Part shown: one piece after another, positions 1 through 11,923 of the stretch
Numbering within the stretch: position 1 is the first letter of the stretch
Layout: each line of letters begins with the position of its first letter
Origin: Diprion similis
Taxonomy: Eukaryota > Arthropoda > Insecta > Hymenoptera > Diprionidae
Length of the DNA: 64,000 bases
Direction: 5' to 3'
Assembly: GCF_021155765.1 (NCBI RefSeq)
Contig: NC_060110.1
Location: 23,706,001-23,770,000, forward strand
Translations under genes and position numbers: made by a program
The notes under the pieces: generated by a model
Seen by the model: the letters and a program-made list of their open reading frames with translations, nothing else
Told to the model about the DNA's origin: nothing
The model's database searches: none

Positions 1-2823
1 GCCGAAGATAAAGAAGCACCCGTAAATACCGACGAGAGCAGAAATGGTCGGGAAAAATTTCAAAACCAGGAAGGCCAGTATCCATAAAAACTCCATGGAG
101 ACGGAATTGGCCAGCCCGGCAATCTCTGGGCTGAAGACTTCCGAGGCGATGACAAAAGGCACTGGACCCATGCCCAGGGAGTAGACTATAACGTAAGCCG
201 ACAACGCGGTGACGGGAATCCAGCAGAAGGCCGTTACCTCGTAGCCGTGGTTTTGGAGATAGGAAAAGAAGCCGAGGGTGCAGAGGCAGACGGACATACC
301 GGCGCAAGATATCAGAATCAACAGTCTTCTTCCAGCACGTTCCATCAACGCGGTCGACATGTTCGAGCCAAATACTTGAATGGCTCCAACAATGATGGCG
401 GCCGTGTCAGGGGACAACGAACTGCCTGCAGCCTTGAATATCGTCGCCGAGTAACTCACCTGAAATGACGATAAACAATCGTTATTACTCGTGTGCTTTG
501 AATCCCACGCAGTATGAATGAATCGACGATGATGATGCTGAGGATGATGCGGACGTCGTTATATTTAGGAAGCCAGACGATGATGCCGACCCTTCAGGTT
601 CCTTACTATGGCAAATATTCCGCAGAGTTGTTGCCCGCCAAGGAGGCCGAACGCGATCATCACACCCTTGATTGTTCGTCGGGTTTTGAACAAGTCCTTG
701 AAGCCGACCTTCTGCTGTGACGCGATCGACTCCTTGGTCATTGAGGTCAGAAATACGAGCTCCTTGTCCACCACTTGTCGGTCGCCACCTCGAAGCCACA
801 GCAAAGATCTGTCAACAAGCATAAATCTATTCGTGTAGCACGTTTGCCGTAAATCAACATTCCTTTGTTTACTAATGGCGACATGTGTCAATAGACCAAT
901 CAGAATACAAAGCGTACTATAAATAGAAGACAAAAATCTTCCTGCTCAATTTATCTCCTCGGCCTCTTATACTCTATCCATTCACCGAGACGTTGAGAAC
1001 TCTGATTTATTACACTCACTACGCTCTGCTGTAATCTCCGATAAAAATGTCGGTCGGGAATACTTAGAACCGAGATTATTGTGTGGTCGGATGTAATTTG
1101 TCTTTCAATTAATCGAACCGATATGAAACAATACCCGCAAGTCTTGCTCGACAATCGAGACTTCGTACAACGACTCAAAAAAATTGGCCATTTTGAAACG
1201 AAACTATCGCAAGCGTCTCGAGACTTTTGATAATAACAAAAGCAAGTCACAATAAATATTGTCGAACAATTCTCCAGGTGAAATTAATCCTTGATCTTTT
1301 GAAAGCATGATGGAAAGTTTGAATCTACCCGACCTACCTTCCGGCCTCTGACATCCGGTCACAACGAACGAGGTACGTCGGCGATTCGGGCATGAATATA
1401 AACGCCCCGAGGTAAACCACGGGGATAACTGAGGCACAAATGGCGAACACACGGAAGGACAGGAGAGTCCCCAGAACGTATGTGAGGAGGATACCAAGGT
1501 TGATGAAGAAGACTAGCAGACTACCAAGCATCCCACGGATGTCGCTGCTCGCGATTTCCCCGACGTAGAGAGGAACCACCAAAATACTTCCGGCGCCACC
1601 GATTCCGGCGAAGAAACGAGCCACGAAGAGGTAGCTCTGATCCTGGGCGAATATCGTGACGAGCCAGCAAATTCCGTAGGGCATCGCTAGCAAGTAACCG
1701 GCAGTCTTACGCCCGAATTTTTCTGCCATCATGCCAAAGAGCGGAGTACCCAGAAGACCTCCAACGCAGAGGGAGCCTCCAAGCCACGAAGCACCCTCAT
1801 CCGACATCGGCTCAATTCCAACCGGAGGATTTTCACTCTGGAGTTGGGGTGTCATAGGTGATGTCCAGCCCGCCATTGTTCCGTATGCGAAAGCGGCCAG
1901 GTTGACTGGAAGTTTGAAACAAAATTTCCTTCAGAAGAGAAAACGGTCGATTATTCATTTAGGGTAGGGAATCCGAGGGGTGACAGTGTCCTGGCAAAAG
2001 TCCTTTCAGTCCATTCTCAAGTCACGGGAAGTAGCTTAAAGTCATGCAAAGTTAGTATAGAGTATCAGTCGTAAGTCATTTGAAACCTTTTCTTAAATTC
2101 CGAAGTTTTTAGAAAACCTTGCAGCTTTGAGTCCAATGCCTTTTCCATTGATTCGGTATTGTGGACTCCTTGAGTAATTCGTACGTAAGAAGAGAAAGTT
2201 CATTAAGATGTCAACGATTGAAGAATGAAGCTATACTAATTAATATCATCATAGCTGATGTGTTTGTGTTCAAAGATCGACAGTCATGATACGTTATCCA
2301 TTTCTAAAAACACAGAATTGGCATGAAGAATGAAAGGTATATGATGCAGGATATTCTAATTTGGACCATCTATTTTTTAGATGAACCATTTATTAATAAT
2401 TCGGACTGAGATAATGGATTTTTTTTTTATCACGATCTATTCTATAAGTCTTCACGAACTTCAAGTCAAACTCAAAGTTAAACTGTAGATTGATTAAATA
2501 ATTTCACCCCCATCCATCGCACGCGAATTTCAATGTGATACTTCGATAAACATTTTGAACACAAGTAAATTCATCAAAGGCACGAGTAACTCAAAAAACT
2601 AATTTTCAACCCTTGCAAGTTGAACTCCAAAGTTACATTTAATTCAATCATTTCGATGCACAAAATTTATATCTATATTTAAAAGCAATCAGTATATTAT
2701 CCCAGAGTAAAAAAAATCCCTCTGAACGTTTATATTTGTTATTATATACACACTTGTCACAGCAGCGATGATTTGTTGATATTTTCCCGATTCCCGAACG
2801 GGGGTGCACTTTTCTTTATCCAT
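1..2823 (-). CDS. Tret1: Facilitated trehalose transporter Tret1-like (SLC2/MFS sugar transporter), 3' end cut off
   Basis: Four coding exons on the minus strand: 2823-2754, 1905-1338, 808-607 and 459-1 (continuing beyond the window). Phases join cleanly and give 433 residues; the family is usually about 480-500, so roughly the last helix and tail are missing. Exon 1 starts MDKEKCTPVRESGKYQQ and runs into the first membrane segment across the intron (VTINLAAFAYGTMAGW). Sugar-porter signatures are visible: EKFGRKTAG in loop 2-3, PESPTYLV after TM6, GGQQLCGI in TM7, ERAGRRLL in loop 8-9 and GPVPFVIASEVF in TM10. Family knowledge: 12-TM plasma-membrane carriers moving trehalose or related sugars in insects. 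The ATG at 1876 is internal, because TM1 begins upstream of it. Substrate is inferred; other SLC2 sugars are possible. Confidence 0.9.
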
Positions 2824-4959
2824 GTCGGATGGTTGTGTTTCAACCAAATGTTCACAGCACGTGACCATAAGTGTTGTTAACGACAACGTGGTGGTACAAG
2901 CAGTCAGTCACAGCGGTCCTGACAGTGCAGCAGAAGCTGCAAACCTATCGTCTGACCGTAGCGAGATCTGCTCAACTGAATTTATAGTAAATCCGTAGCT
3001 TCGGAAACTGCAGGGAGGAGCTTGCGGCTGCTGTAAGAGCAGGAGAGCTTTATCTTGCCTGCCGTTGCTTATCTTCCTCCCTGACGCCAGTCCTCCAGTC
3101 CGAGAAACCGACACAGTTGCACCTTATAGCATTTAATTTCGCGATGCGGCAAAAGAGGCTGCCCTGCCGACGCCGCATCGCTGATTTTTAACATTTGCTC
3201 TGGCTACAGTCACTCAACGTTTTTCAAGGTCGTCTGAACCCCAAGAATTTTCCTCCACCCACCGAAGAATGTAATGTCTGAAAAAATTAAATCTCAGCAA
3301 TTATTGCTTCTCCAAACTCGGTAGATATATCAGGACTCGGCTTACCCATGATTTCTCCATTAAAATCCATGACAATTCTCCTGCCCGTTGAGGCTTTGGG
3401 ATGACGCTGGATTTTCGGTCCAAACATTCTGAAAAATCGTTCATCGTATAGTGGAAACAGAGACCTATAAGATTCTTTCATTTCTTTCATAACTCGTCAG
3501 TAGACCAGACACTCTTCACGTGCATCAACTAATCCATCAGTTTCTTCTTTCTCTCTTGATTTATGCATTACCCACGTAATTTCATATTTAAAGTGATCAA
3601 CGTTCAAGTAAATGGTGGAAAAAAATTGTGCAAAGACGAGAAGACGAGACGAAAATAAATTGGAAGAATCATTGCTCGCATCTCTGTTGTACAGGTACAG
3701 TTTTATTATCAGCGAATAATGATGATAGTCGGATCGTATATATTACACGTCTCGAGATATAACAACTCCAGACTTAAACGACACACGATTAATTTACAGG
3801 ACTCGTTGACAATTAGAGAATTGCAACGGTTCATAAATTTTGCCACGCGGTGCAAAAATACAGTTCCGTCGTGAGCTTTATGAAGCCTCGGTGTGTAAGA
3901 TATTTCACCGTGAACTTGACGCCGACGTCAAATAACCCCCCTCCCCATCTCCCTCACAAGCTGCAATCATCTATTTTGTGCCAACAATCTAGTAATTTGC
4001 CCCCTATTTCTAACCAGAATATAACACCAGCCACGGTGGATGAACTCATCGCGTATCTAACGTCAAGTATTTTTTAATGTGGTCTATTTCAAACGGTACA
4101 AGAATAGTCCTCACACCTCGATTCAAGTCATTTAATCAAATAAAACGTCTAACGAGATAAAATCAAAAAACCAAATACGTCGTGCCGAGTTCATTTCAAA
4201 TTATACAGTCAACTTTGAAATGCAATCCACTATTGAAAGAAGAAGATGAGAGAGAGAGAGACACACATCACACCATATTCAAGTACCCATATCACTTCAT
4301 AGAAATTTAATCGAACCACAGAACATTCGAATGACTTTTGTCATGGCACTAAAAACGTCAGTTTTAATTGCCGTTACCTTCTCAGCGTATTTTGTATAAA
4401 CCAGGCTACTCTGCCACCACGTTTATCACATTCGGGAAGCTCGGAACCAACCCTCAGCCCAAGTCCTTCCGGTTGTCTCCCTTTTCCCACTGACAGGTTC
4501 CTTCGGGAGAAGGACTGGGTCAAGCTAGCGAAGTGGGTCACGGTGGCTGTGGAATCTCTCACGACCTAGGGTCCTGCAGATTCCAGAACGCACCCAGAGG
4601 CACCCAGATAGAGTCGCGACCGTGAATCGACTGAACCCAACAAAACCTGGGAATCCAACGTACGAAATCAATACTACAGAGACCTTTGCTGACCGTACCT
4701 TGTACAGTGAGAAAGCTGACATTTAGCCGTGGATCAGACACTTGGAGACCTCCACGTGTCGCGCGGCTTTACATTCACAGTCACGGATCATTCTCCGAAT
4801 GTTTGGACGTGCCTTTTTAAGATCGCGATGCACTCTTCGCCGCTGTTTCATTCGCTCGGATTACCGTTTTCTATCTTGTCAGTACCCTTGATTTTCTTGC
4901 ATGTATTTTATTGCTGAATAGATACGCTGCTCCTCGAGATAGTGGAGGAATAGAAGAGA
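2824..4959. other. Intergenic region between divergent Tret1-like and PCMT-A genes
   Basis: This should contain both promoters. No convincing coding exon was found. An open frame at 3490-3287 on the minus strand (67 codons) has no recognised domain and no clear exon partners. About 4370-4830 is visibly richer in G+C than its surroundings and may hold the PCMT-A promoter or 5' exon. A GA/CA simple repeat lies at about 4249-4275. Confidence 0.5.
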
Positions 4960-7603
4960 ATGGCATGGCACTGCAACGGAGTAACGAACCAAGAGATGGT
5001 CGCTAAGCTGAAAAGTGAGTTAGTGAATTGAAGAAATGTCCACATCATTACACCGCGTACACCAATTTCCGACTTTATTATGCAATCCTCGACCATTTCA
5101 GACTATACATTAGTGTTATAACTAATCATAATATATACAGTATATATTAGGTACGCGTATTATTAGACGTAGGTATATGTATATCACGCGTAAATTGGGT
5201 AATTACGTTATAGGCGCCGGAATAATTGGATCGGACAAAGCAGAAGACGCTATGCTGGCAATTGACAGAGGGAAATACTGCCACGAGCCTGACCCTTACT
5301 TGGATAAGCCAAGAAAAATTGGCTACAATGTCACCATAAGTGCACCCCACATGGTAAATGTTTTACATAAATATTTTAGCATTGTAATGATCACGTATTT
5401 CTCGTTACACAGACATTCAAATTTCTTTTACAAAGCACAGAATGATTTGAAATGATTTTTAAATCACGAGAGAATGGCGGAAATTTTTTGAACACCTTAT
5501 AGAGAAGAGCATTTTCGTTGCATTTTGCATCGGCTCTGACGTAAAAACTAGAGGGAATATTTAAGTCAATGATTATTGATTATCTATATTTCATGACACA
5601 GAAATCTTGAAAAATAAGATAAGATCGTGACAATGGTTTCGCATAACTGGCTATATTTTTATTTACATTCTTTATACATTTTGCACGATCCTATCTTACA
5701 AAATCAACATCTGACTTCAGTCTTCTCTCCACTGATTGTAAGTGTCACGCTTGTTGTGACGGAGAGTTGCGCATAGCCGATCGGTTGTATTTCTTTTTCA
5801 ATTCCGAATCAACAATGTCTCACTTTTCCCAGAAACATCAATGTAACACCCGGCTGTTAAATTTCCTAAAACAAATCTGTGATAGTTATATCGCGGCAGG
5901 GCAACAGCTAGAATGTCAAAGATCGGCAAATGCAAATTGCAAGAGTTAATCGATTGATGGTGGTCGTCGTCGAACATGAAATGGGGGTATCTTCTTAACC
6001 CTATTATCTCTTCATACATAGCGTCTCTTGTATCTACATTGAGAATACAATTTGCTTGTAATTTATTGGTAATTTTCCATCTTATCAGTGTATTTAATTA
6101 GATACGCAATTATAAATTATGCTTGTACCATCGACTTAGTACGGAATTAACGATTTTTTTTGTTTGCCACGGAGATGTTGAGTTAAGTTTAAAAAATACA
6201 GACAATCAATAATTAGCGAAGCTGCAAAAATTTCCCGCGAAAAGCTCAACTTTGCACCTCTTAACGGCAGAAAATCTGAATTAGTTCCCTGAAACTTAAT
6301 TAATTAATTCATACAAAAAAGACAAATTTAAATCGTTAAAGTTCTCTTTCGCTTCTGTGTCCTATTCATACTCAAATTCTGAATCTGACGTATTTAATTG
6401 GGGGAACAGAAGGAAACGTTACATGCGAATATAATAGCCACAATCTTCACGCTTGAAATTTGATTTTCGTCATAGCACGCTTACGCCCTGACGATGATGG
6501 CGGAACAATTGTCGCGGGAAGGCGCCCACGCCCTGGACGTAGGCAGCGGAAGTGGCTACCTTACCGCTTGCATGGCTCACATGATGGGGCCCGGAGGACT
6601 CGTCGTCGGCCTCGAGCACATCCCCGAGTTGGTGGAAAGCTCGAGGAAAAACGTTGAACTAGACAGGCCCGACTTAGTGCAGGATGGGCGAATCAAGTTT
6701 GTTGGTACTATCGAAAAAAAAGAAATAAATTTTTTCTAAATTCCAATCGTCTTTACCAATTCTGTCATTAAGATTCATACAATTTTTCGCATATTTTACA
6801 CTTTTTTTTTTTTTAATATGTATTCGAGATTTTTATCTACATATCTAATTGTTACAAGTGTTTCTTTTTTTCTGCACACACACACACACACACACATCGT
6901 TTTAACCTTACAGTCGGGGATGGCAGACTCGGACATGAAGCGGACGGTCCTTACGATGCAATTCACGTTGGGGCCGCGGCTGATTCTCTGCCTGAAGCCG
7001 TGAGTTGACTTTCGCAAATTTCAATTTAATTATTTGACCTAGTCCAATGAATTGGGAAGAAAATAAAATTACAGAGATTCAAGTTTTGGGATTTCAATCC
7101 CCTGTGGAAGAAAAGGCGATTTCGTTCTTTATTCTTCACTTTAATCTCATATTTTTTTTTTCGGCACGCTTTCTTTTCGCTACAGGTGCGCAATTTGTTG
7201 ATATAAAGATCTTATCACGACGCTGTGGCTTAATCAGTTTGATCTTCTCGTGTATACCTGTAATAAGCCAAACGCTGCTTGAAAACGGTTGTGTATGCAT
7301 ATAATTATGTGTATGGATAGGATTAAATTCGCACATCTACTGTAGCGAAATGAATGAGTTTGAGTGTTGAGTTTGAAATAATTACGCATATCAGATATCT
7401 TTCACTCGCCGCAGTTAGTAAGTCAGTTGGCGCCCGGCGGTCGTCTTCTATGCCCCGTTGTCGCAATCCAAGGATTTCAACGGTACCAGGACTTCCTTCA
7501 AGTCGACAAAAATCCCGACGGATCTATAACGACGAAAAAATTAATGCAGGTCATGTACGTTCCGTTGACCGACGCTAAGGCTCAGCTAGCTAATTTAAAC
7601 TGA
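4960..7603 (+). CDS. Pcmt: Protein-L-isoaspartate O-methyltransferase, tandem copy A
   Basis: Five exons: 4960-5014, 5214-5353, 6476-6704, 6914-6999 and 7415-7603; 232 aa. The protein starts [18 protein letters not shown]. Conserved features in order: TISAPHM (substrate and active-site region), [12 protein letters not shown] (SAM-binding motif I), [25 protein letters not shown] and LAPGGRLL. Family role: cytosolic repair enzyme that methylates L-isoaspartyl residues in aged proteins using S-adenosylmethionine. All intron positions match copy B at 8951-10391, so the pair is a tandem duplication. Copy A is diverged at the C-terminus: it has [16 protein letters not shown] where copy B has [13 protein letters not shown], and ends [10 protein letters not shown] instead of the family's basic, Trp-containing tail. 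Catalysis is probably retained, but substrate choice or stability could differ. Intron 3 contains a (CA)11 repeat. Confidence 0.93.
6875..6896. repeat. (CA)11 microsatellite in PCMT-A intron 3
   Basis: Uninterrupted CA dinucleotides, ending 18 bases before the exon 4 start, so close to the acceptor region. Confidence 0.95.
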
Positions 7604-8950
7604 ATTATAGGAGAAAAAATTTAACAGCATCATTTCTGTCGAGTCCTCAAAATTTCACAAGATTCCTAAAATGCTCTCCAGCCAAATGCAATAATTGGTG
7701 ATATATTTCTTATAAGTTGCAATTCGCGTGTATTGCATTCTTCACATGGATTACACGCGGGATCGCGCAAAGTGAAAATTCAATGACAAAGTATGAATTT
7801 TGGAAATCGGAGTTGGCAAAGAGAGATACAGAATAGAAAGAGATTCAAAGACATTGTCGGAATACATGCAAGGATCTGATTATTATTACTGTTATTATTA
7901 TCACCTCTTTTTTAACTGAATTAGTTTCTAAACTTGAACAGCTTCATTGCAATTTAAATTCTGTAATTCCTGGTGTTGAAAGCTGATTAGTGTAATCATT
8001 ATTTTCGTAATTAATAATTTAATTTCTTCATTTTACTCTCTACAAACTACCGTGTCTGGATTGTAATGGAAATTGGATATGCATACACGAATAGGCCACG
8101 CGTTGGTAAAATTTTAATTTAGAAGTAGCTGAATATATTATACGTTATATATATACATAATTAGATAAGAAATAATTTATTACTGTTTCATTATATGCAT
8201 AAAAAATAAAATATACATTTATACATATATATTTTCCCTTGAAAACATGGTCTCAGATTTACTGTATGTCAATAGTAGCATGTCAACGCTGATTTGTGCG
8301 GATCATTTATCGTTCTCCCATTATAGCAGTGAGTTTGAACTTCACATTCTCGTATGTAACTTCATTATTTGAATGGATTTCATATCCTTATTCACGTGGC
8401 CGTGGTGCACAACCGATATTTTATTACCACACAATTTTATGCGCGACATGTATCACGAACCAGTTGCTGTTAATTCGAAGCATGATACATGTATCATCAT
8501 TTGAACGACAGGATCAACGGAATCCACGACGAAACATTCATTCTCAAATGATTTTCAGCTCTTTGCTTGAAGCGGAAGATTTTTTTTTCTTTTAATTATC
8601 TATTGGCACGAGCAAGTCGATTTTTTTTAACATTCCCGCCCGCCCATTTGCGGCAAAAGTAGTTTCACAAATGACCACCAAGCTGCAGTGCGTCTGGAAT
8701 GAATATTGAACAGCACAATACAATTGGTGGCGCCATCTAGCATAATCTTTATTAGCTGTGACATTATAACGTTCAGTAGCGTCACGTATTGCATAGATCA
8801 AGGAGCGTTTCCCAACGACAACATAAAACGTCAAGCTTGTGGGGTGAAGAATGATTTGCCGCGAGTACTAGATGCAATGCGGCGCACTGTTTTCAAATTA
8901 AACCGCTTCGACTTTTACTTTTATTCACGCTCTTTTATCCTCCCGCGAAA
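7604..8950. other. Intergenic spacer between the two PCMT copies
   Basis: The first part is AT-rich probable 3' UTR of copy A, with AATAAA-like sequence near 8200. The second part holds the copy B promoter. A CTCF-core-like site is present at 8726-8740. No further coding exon was recognised. Confidence 0.5.
8726..8740 (-). promoter_or_regulatory. CTCF-core-like motif between PCMT copies
   Basis: The minus strand reads CTAGATGGCGCCACC, which fits the AGRKGGC core of animal CTCF sites. It lies about 210 bp upstream of the copy B start codon, between the duplicated genes. Motif match only; occupancy is unknown. Confidence 0.35.
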
Positions 8951-10391
8951 ATGTCTTGGTTCGGTCGATTTCACGGAAAGAACAACCACGAACTGGTTCA
9001 ATATCTGAAAGGCAAGTTGACCGAAATTATTATTCTCAATATTTACTTATATAGGTTATGCACTATAATTTTCAAATTTCGCGTCGATATAGGAATATGA
9101 TGTACGAATTTGTATGGATTATCGCTTTTTTTGGCCTAATCAAATGTCAAATTTTACCAACGCGCAATTAGTAACTACGACCCATTCAATCATCACAACA
9201 CACTACATTTTCCTATGCTGAAGATCTTGTGATAAAAAAATTTATGTCAAATTTTTAGACTCGAAGATAATAAAAGCCGAACGAGTCGTCAGGGCTATGC
9301 AGTCCGTCGATAGAGGAAATTACACGAATATTGGACAAGCCTACATTGACGCGCCCCAAGGGATAGGCTATGGAGTGACGATCAGCGCACCCCACATGGT
9401 ACATTATAAGACAAGAGTGTTCTTCACCTCTTTCAAGCCATGTTTCTATTGTTTCTTGCTCATCAAATTTGAATCAACAACTGTTTTTGCATTGTTCCAG
9501 AACATTTTTAAATTGATCTATGTTGCTACTAGACCAAAGCAATAAATTGACAAGAATGATCAAACAATTTAGACTCACTCACTAAATAGAAAGCTAGCAT
9601 AACAGTTTCATTTTCTTCTTTCTGGCTTGCTGTTTCCTTTGATTCATCATCTAGTTTACTTTGAAATTTTACTTTCAGCATGGCTATGCACTGCAACTTC
9701 TGGAAGATAAACTCCAAGAGGGTGGAAAGGCTCTGGACGTTGGTTCAGGCTCAGGGTACCTGACCGCATGCTTTGCTATGATGCTGGGTCCTGAAGGAGT
9801 CGCGATTGGCATTGAGCATATACCGGAATTAAAGGAGGCAGCTGTGAAAAATATCACAAAAGATAATCCCGAGCTACTAAGTAGCGGGCGAGTTCAGCTA
9901 GTGGGTAATTAATCAAAATCTTCGTAATGACCCTGACAAATACAGACTTAAACATTATGCCTCGTTTCATTGGTTTTCCGACATTAAAGTTTTCACGTTT
10001 TCCCTTAAGTAGAAATGTTAACATTTTTTTCAGTCGGCGACGGCAGGCTAGGCTGGCCCGAGGGTGGACCTTATCATGCCATACATGTTGGCGCAGCTGC
10101 GAAGGAAACGCCTCAAGCTGTTAGTATACATACTCGTATCCCTATTACACATGTATTCCGTTTCTGACCAATCAGCATGTATTTTGATATGAATTTTTTT
10201 CTATTCCTTAGTTGATAGATCAGTTGGCTCCTGGAGGTCGCTTGCTTGTGCCAGTGGGTGCAGAAAACTCGGATCAGACTCTGGTTCAGTTTGACAAGTC
10301 CCATGACGGTAAAATACGACGTAAATCGTTAATGGGGGTCGTCTACGTTCCATTGACGGACAGAGAACGGCAAAAGCGGTCATGGAAGTGA
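8951..10391 (+). CDS. Pcmt: Protein-L-isoaspartate O-methyltransferase, tandem copy B (conserved form)
   Basis: Five exons: 8951-9011, 9259-9398, 9679-9904, 10034-10119 and 10212-10391; 230 aa. It starts [20 protein letters not shown] and carries [64 protein letters not shown] and a basic Trp-containing tail ending KRSWK, all typical of animal PCMT1. Intron 1 must use a GC donor (AAAG|GCAAGT), because this is the only junction that keeps the conserved frame (exon 2 then begins [10 protein letters not shown]). This copy looks like the ancestral repair enzyme; copy A is the diverged paralogue. An AATAAA-type signal follows at about 10730. Confidence 0.95.
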
Positions 10392-11923
10392 TGTTATGTT
10401 CAATGAATCCGTCGTTGGAGTGTTTTTTTTAAATTTCAATCGTTTAATCGTTAATTGTGCTATTAAATCGGATTTATTTATTTTTACCGGAAATTTGTGT
10501 TGTATAATTTATCTTTACCTATACCTTTACCTATGATATTTGAATGGTGTCATCGAGACCTGAAATTATCAATTAATTTGAAATTACTCTGCCTATGAAA
10601 ATTTTGTACATATTTGTCTTAGAGGGCCAGCTGCAGTTTTACCTTTTCAAATTCCCTTACACAGTATTTATCAATCAGTAAAATGTAGTAAATACATAGT
10701 ATACAATTTTTTATGCACCTTATAAGTCGAATAAAGTGTAGTCTTATGTTCAATATCATTTATTAGTTGAAAAATTATATTTACCCAATCACGGATGATA
10801 ATTCTTTTATTAATAACATACATAAAATTGATCTATTCTTATTTTTCTAGCGCTGAGTTACTATAATTTTTTTTTTTTTTGTATTGCAAGTCAGATCACT
10901 AAAAATTTTTATAATTGTGCTGCATCGAATCGAATGTAAAATCGGGTCTAAAATATTATTATTCTACGATTTGACGTTCCTCAAATGATGCAATGTTACA
11001 CTATTTTACACAGGTCTATAAATTTATACAAACGATATACATGTACTAAATGTTGATGGGTACACATTAAATATCGAGTTGTTGCTTTAACTTGACTAGA
11101 TTCTTGTTGAAACATTGTTCAACCGTGGAAATGTGCATTTTTCAGGAGTTTTGTGATACGCGAGTTTAGCAAAAATATTACGAATTTTGAAAATTGGAAT
11201 GGAAAACAAAGACTCACTGGTACCCTCATCACAATTTAAAAAGAGTAATTCACTTGGATTTCGTTTTGATTTTAAAAAAATTCGCAAATCACTGTTTAAA
11301 ATTATAAATTTCATAAAAATTTTGAAGTAACGAATCTATTTTGAACAACAGTCGCACCCGAAAACTGCTATTCACCATTTTATTTTTACAAATCGTGTAA
11401 ATACATACACATAATCACTTAAAGATGATATTCGATTTGGTCGGTTTTAAGTTTAGTACCCTATTTGTGCCGGATTTCAAGTAGATATGCGATAGAAAAT
11501 AAAACACAAGAAAAAAAAACCGTGTTACATGCGTAATCACCATGTGGCTAACAGTCAGCAAGTAATTATCGTACGATGAAATGGCTGTAAAAAATGCGTT
11601 TTTCGTATACCTAATTATGGAATGATGCCGCAGAGGTAGAAAAAGACTGAATACCGTTGTTGTAATACATCCGGATACCTATATGCCCCATTCAATTTCA
11701 ACGCTTCTTTAATTTATTCTATCATAGCAATACTAATATTGATACGGCAGTCTGTCATAGAATCAAATTTTTTCTCTCACATTTCCCTTTTCGTTTTCCA
11801 ATGTTTGTAAAAGAACTCGGACGTCAAATAATCCTCCCGAAAGACAATTATTGTACCCAAAGTCCAGTTGATCATTAGGTCTTGACAGCCTATCGAATAC
11901 AGCGGTGTTCTTAAAAAGATTAA
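10392..11923. other. Convergent 3' region between PCMT-B and ENT
   Basis: Very AT-rich, probably made of the two opposing 3' UTRs. An AATAAA for PCMT-B is near 10730, and TTTATT sequences at about 11379 and 11713 could be ENT poly(A) signals on the minus strand. No coding exon was seen. Confidence 0.5.

Noticed and set aside
3287-3490. 67-codon minus-strand frame with protein-like sequence (RHPKASTGRRIVMDF)
   Set aside because: No recognised family, no clear splice partners and no promoter context; could be chance or a decayed exon.
4374-4741. Overlapping minus-strand open frames in the GC-richer block before PCMT-A
   Set aside because: Three competing short frames with no domain; more likely a promoter or 5' UTR region.
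4960-10391. Possible assembly duplication explaining the two PCMT copies
   Set aside because: The copies differ substantially in protein, intron length and splice donor, so they are true paralogues.
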